Source of the DNA: CAZLLV01 sp964560325
GTDB lineage: Bacteria > Acidobacteriota > Thermoanaerobaculia > Multivoradales > DATKCC01
DNA: 32,005 bases
Direction of reading: 5' to 3'
NCBI GenBank assembly: GCA_964560325.1
Contig: CAZLLV010000322.1
Coordinates: 1-32,005 of the forward strand
Notes under the pieces: model-generated
What the model saw: the letters and a program-made list of their open reading frames with translations, nothing else
Told to the model about the DNA's origin: nothing
Databases searched by the model: none
Shown: positions 29,715 to 32,005 of the stretch, in pieces
Position numbering within the stretch: the stretch's first letter is position 1
Layout of the letters: every line of letters starts with the position of its first letter
Translations under genes and position numbers: made by a program

Positions 29715-30680
29715 TCACATCTGAAAAGACGAGCCGAAGACCTTCTGCCAGTAGTGGACGGTCTCCTGCTTCGTCGGGGCATGTAGCGCGGCGTCGATCG
29801 CGTCTCCAGCGTCCAGAGCAGCCTCGACGATCGCATCGGCGTCGGTCTGGGTGTAGAGCCGGCTCACGTTATTCTCCGGGTTTACGGGATCGATGATCTG
29901 CACTGGCTCGACGAGCTCGCCGACAGCGCCTGGCTCGTAGTAATCGGCGAAGACGACACGCTCTCGGAGGTTCGTCCTGGCGAGGTAGGTGAAAAAGTGC
30001 TGGAGGGCTTCGGGATAGTCGGAGAAGCTTCGCCCCTCGTCGGAGAGATGCGCGAAGATCAGCTCCACCATGAATGATTTGAAGCGGAAGCCTTCGTTCT
30101 CCCGCTTTAGCTTCCGCGCCCAGAACTTGGCCAGCCGGATTGCCTGAGCGAGGTCTCCCTCGTGGTCCGCCTTCCGATTGCGGATGAATTCCAGGTGGCG
30201 AGGGATGCAGGTTTTGAGGAGCGACCCATCCTCTTGGCTGACGAGGTCCCCGTACCAGTCCGAATCGCCGGTGTAGAGAATAGGCACGACATCCACGTCC
30301 AGACCTGTACCGCGGAAGGACACAGTCACGCAGTACGTCTGGGGAGTGATCTGGTCGGGTTGGAAGTTCGGAAAGGCGCTCCGCAGGCGCTCCGCGAGGT
30401 ACTCGAGGAGCCGATCCACTTCGGCCGGCACGTCGGCGCCACTGATATAACAGGCGACATCTATGTCGTTGAGGGACCGGAGGGCGGTTCCCTTCGCGAG
30501 ACTCCCGGAGAGGAGCATCTTCTTCAGGGAGAAATCCGGGTGCTCGCTCAGGTAGATCTCTAGCTTCTCACGCAGGCGCCTCGCCTGTGCTCGATACTCG
30601 TTCGCCTTGTCCTTCGGAAGGTTCACCTTCTCCTGAGCGAAGGTGACGATATCGTCGTGATCTACGTGCTTTCTTCCCAT
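29715..30680 (-). CDS. cdnC: CD-NTase, cyclic oligonucleotide synthase (CdnC type)
   Basis: The protein has 321 residues, starting at the ATG at 30680, with GAGG about nine bases upstream. The nucleotidyltransferase signature is LLSGSLAKGTALRSLNDIDV (56-75): the G59-S60 pair, and D72 and D74 as two metal ligands. The third is in TGLDVDVVPIL (D128/D130). The C-terminal helical part has QAIRLAKFWARKLKRE and FKSFMVELIFAH. The fit with HORMA, TRIP13 and NucC partners points to clade C synthases, which in E. coli make cyclic tri-AMP; the product here is inferred. First gene of the four-gene operon. G+C is lower than in the chromosomal genes to its left. Confidence 0.93.
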   Translation of the reverse strand: MGRKHVDHDDIVTFAQEKVNLPKDKANEYRAQARRLREKLEIYLSEHPDFSLKKMLLSGSLAKGTALRSLNDIDVACYISGADVPAEVDRLLEYLAERLRSAFPNFQPDQITPQTYCVTVSFRGTGLDVDVVPILYTGDSDWYGDLVSQEDGSLLKTCIPRHLEFIRNRKADHEGDLAQAIRLAKFWARKLKRENEGFRFKSFMVELIFAHLSDEGRSFSDYPEALQHFFTYLARTNLRERVVFADYYEPGAVGELVEPVQIIDPVNPENNVSRLYTQTDADAIVEAALDAGDAIDAALHAPTKQETVHYWQKVFGSSFQM

Positions 30681-31001
30681 TCCGTTACGCCTCTTTGTGC
30701 AACAAGCAGGGGCTGATCTACCGACGCTCTAGCACCTGCGAGGAAACCCGCCGCCGCAACAGAGAACAACGCCCCTGTGCTCTCGGGTATTCCGCCTACC
30801 TCTAGATGTGGGGGAGACGAGTGCGAAGACCCCAACATCGGGTATGTCCCGGGTCGAACGCAGGAGGGACGGTTACCGCTTCGTGCTGCACCTCCGGCGG
30901 GAGACGCGGATGCGGGTTGGGCGTGTCCAGACCCAAAACAAGCGCGTACGGCGGTGGGGCCGGCCGAGGTGAAGAGGTGCCAACCGCTTCGGAGGGTGGT
31001 C
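30681..31001. other. Region upstream of the CBASS operon
   Basis: The region from 30681 to about 30780 should hold the cdnC promoter on the - strand, but I could not fix -10/-35 boxes. An inverted TTGT-GCA-ACAA repeat sits at about 30695-30705, just before the Shine-Dalgarno. On the + strand a 42-codon frame (30844-30972) precedes the hicA remnant; it has no Shine-Dalgarno and no family match that I can see. Otherwise I see no gene. Confidence 0.4.
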
Positions 31002-31121
31002 ATGACCGATGGAACGCTGATCGTGACGATTCCGCGGCACAACCCTGTGAACGCCTACACGATGGGCGGCATCGTTCAGGACGTAGGTCTCGACTCCGAA
31101 ACCTGCAAGAAGTTGATGTAG
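31002..31121 (+). pseudogene. Remnant of a HicA (YcfA) toxin gene
   Basis: The frame gives MTDGTLIVTIPRHNPVNAY followed by TMGGIVQDVGLDSETCKKLM. This looks like the last two-thirds of HicA toxins: the strand after the catalytic loop, the PxHxPVN turn and the final helix that normally ends EEFxxLL. The N-terminal helix and the GSHH segment that carries the catalytic histidine are missing. Just upstream, RCQPLRRVVMTDG resembles a corrupted RQRGSHVVMTDG. No hicB is present. A short hairpin (CCCGT-ATGA-ACGGG, 31127-31140) follows. Confidence 0.55.
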
Positions 31122-31183
31122 CCAAGCCCGTATGAACGGGAGCGGAGGTGGTCCTCCGCCCCCTCGAAGTGAGGATCGCCGAA

Positions 31184-31567
31184 CTACACAGCCCGGATGG
31201 TGAGGGTGCCGGGGCTGATTTCGATCTCGCAAAGGCGGCCGAGGTCGAAGCCGGCTTGTTCGAGCCAGAGGCCCATGAGGCGGAGGTCGGGGATCTTGCG
31301 GCCGCCGCGCCATTTGCCGCAGACGGTGACGATCCGGTGGCCCTGTTCTCGGGCCTGCTTCCGGCGCTGGCGCCGGTCTTCTTGCCGGTCGACGGCGGTC
31401 ACGGTCTTGGGGGAGGGCGGCATTTTTCGGACGACGGTCGTGCCGTGGCGCTTTTCGTACTCTTCGAGGGCCTTCAAGCCCTCTTCGGTCACGCGGTAGC
31501 CGAAGCTGTCGTCGAAGGGGCCGGTGGGTTCCGGCCGGGTGGTAAAGTCACTTCCAGGTTCGCACAT
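31184..31567 (-). CDS. SymE-like toxin-family protein
   Basis: The protein has 127 residues from the ATG at 31567. I prefer it to the ATG at 31576, because AGGAGG sits nine bases before the former and abuts the latter. The C-terminal 50 residues (KIPDLRLMGLWLEQAGFDLG, then a strand ending PGTLTIRAV) match the SymE/AbrB-like fold, where the pattern P-x-L-R-L-x-G-x-WL-x-x-AGF-x-x-G is typical. SymE in E. coli is an SOS-induced, RNA-controlled protein that affects RNA and nucleoid. The first 75 residues are not SymE-like: a winged-helix-like stretch (YRVTEEGLKALEEYEKRHG, 24-42) and an Arg/Lys/Gln-rich linker (DRRQRRKQAREQGHR). It lies in the toxin and defence region. Confidence 0.65.
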   Translation of the reverse strand: MCEPGSDFTTRPEPTGPFDDSFGYRVTEEGLKALEEYEKRHGTTVVRKMPPSPKTVTAVDRQEDRRQRRKQAREQGHRIVTVCGKWRGGRKIPDLRLMGLWLEQAGFDLGRLCEIEISPGTLTIRAV

Positions 31568-32005
31568 GGAGCTCATCCTCCTGTGTGGGCCAGGGCGCGG
31601 CGGAGGCGCTAACTCCGTCGTGCCCGTCTATAGTCTCGGCCCGCATGCCGCTCGCGCGACGCGGGCCGTCTTCACGCATCGCTCAAAGAACTGCCCACCT
31701 CGCTTACGCCCGATTACCGTACTTCACCAAAGCCTCCGTGTCAACCCCACCTGCCCGGGAAATCTGCCAGGAGCGCGGCTTCGAGCCACTCTGAACCCCC
31801 ACGTTCAGCCACCTCTTCGCCCTCCACGCGCCCCTCCCGGCGAAAATCCCCGTCGAGTTCGCGGCCACCACCCCACGTCGAGGGTCCGGCCGGGGGCATC
31901 GCGGCCGGAGGTGGTCGAGCAAGCGGAGCCAGCAAGCCCGGCAGGAGTGCAAGCCCGTACCCCCCGCGCAGTGAGTCCAGGCGAGGCCTACGGCGGAAGG
32001 GTCAA
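31568..32005. other. Right-edge DNA with no supported gene
   Basis: This 438-nt stretch has overlapping short open frames on both strands (for example 31585-31794 + and 31704-31952 -). None has a Shine-Dalgarno with a recognisable protein. I looked for a tRNA here and found no cloverleaf. The upstream region of the SymE-like gene (31568 to about 31650) should hold its promoter; no clear boxes were seen. Confidence 0.4.

Noticed and set aside
29705..29836. N-terminal extension of the HORMA gene to an ATG at 29836
   Set aside because: It would overlap cdnC by over 120 nt and adds Arg/Ser-rich residues; the GTG at 29704 has a Shine-Dalgarno and the family N-terminus.
30844..30972. 42-codon basic open frame upstream of the hicA remnant
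   Set aside because: No Shine-Dalgarno, no recognisable family; composition (Arg-rich) is what chance gives in this DNA.
30662..31042. 126-codon - strand frame upstream of cdnC
   Set aside because: It overlaps the cdnC start region and the hicA remnant and shows no motif or start signal.
31585..31794. + strand frame ending in ERGFEPL
   Set aside because: Such endings often come from spurious frames; I looked for a tRNA that might explain it and found no cloverleaf.
1..32005. CRISPR arrays, rRNA, tRNA and insertion sequences
   Set aside because: I saw no regularly spaced repeats, no rRNA or tRNA sequence and no transposase frame.

Overview
The window is GC-rich DNA from a Gram-negative bacterium. 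Samples counted by hand run near 75% G+C in the core genes and 57-63% in the island at the right. The Gram-negative reading rests on a complete RND/adaptor/TolC efflux set, several lipoproteins and a TonB-like periplasmic protein. The gene mix fits a deep-branching lineage such as Acidobacteriota: AtuA-type acyl-CoA genes, a MoaD-MoaE fusion, a zinc-finger/TPR protein beside a small secreted protein, and a large lipoprotein of the sulfatase superfamily. The taxonomy is inferred from gene content only.

Layout. 1-3.6 kb (- strand): a NuoE-NuoF fusion cut by the window edge, a sulfatase-superfamily lipoprotein and a periplasmic TonB-like protein. 3.9-6.8 kb (+): a small secreted protein, a strong hairpin, a ZAS-like/TPR protein and RNase HII. 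7.1-9.8 kb: a membrane-anchored CHAT (caspase-like) protein divergent from a FlgO/CsgG-like lipoprotein. 9.8-11.4 kb (+): a THEP1-like protein with a ruined P-loop, coupled to an Ap4A phosphorylase-type enzyme. 11.4-14.4 kb (-): atuA, a small membrane protein, a free-standing AtuA C-terminal domain and a crotonase. 14.4-18.2 kb: an accessory block with a thioredoxin-like gene remnant and its terminator, a sigma-54 promoter driving amidase, secreted-protein and GerMN-lipoprotein genes, a cysteine-rich secreted protein, and a PIN toxin/antitoxin pair. 18.2-19.9 kb (-): an acyl-CoA carboxylase carboxyltransferase with a clear promoter and a palindromic operator candidate. 19.9-21.2 kb: the MoaD-MoaE fusion and a thioredoxin-like protein. 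21.3-27.2 kb (-): tripartite RND efflux operon. 27.5-30.7 kb (-): a complete type III CBASS anti-phage operon. 30.7-32.0 kb: a hicA remnant, a SymE-like toxin and unassigned DNA.

How the genes work together. The CBASS genes form one tightly coupled operon in the order cdnC, HORMA, TRIP13, nucC. Phage sensing through HORMA/TRIP13 should switch on a cyclic-nucleotide synthase whose product activates the NucC nuclease. NucC keeps its catalytic residues at the numbering of the characterised enzyme. Lower G+C and flanking toxin genes suggest a transferred defence island. The atu-like genes and the carboxyltransferase probably belong to one branched acyl-CoA pathway split by the 14.4-18.2 kb block. 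No biotin carboxylase subunit is visible. The least explained items are the small secreted protein next to the ZAS-TPR protein, the CHAT/lipoprotein pair, the P-loop-less THEP1 homologue and an RNase HII with GVG in place of its GRG motif.
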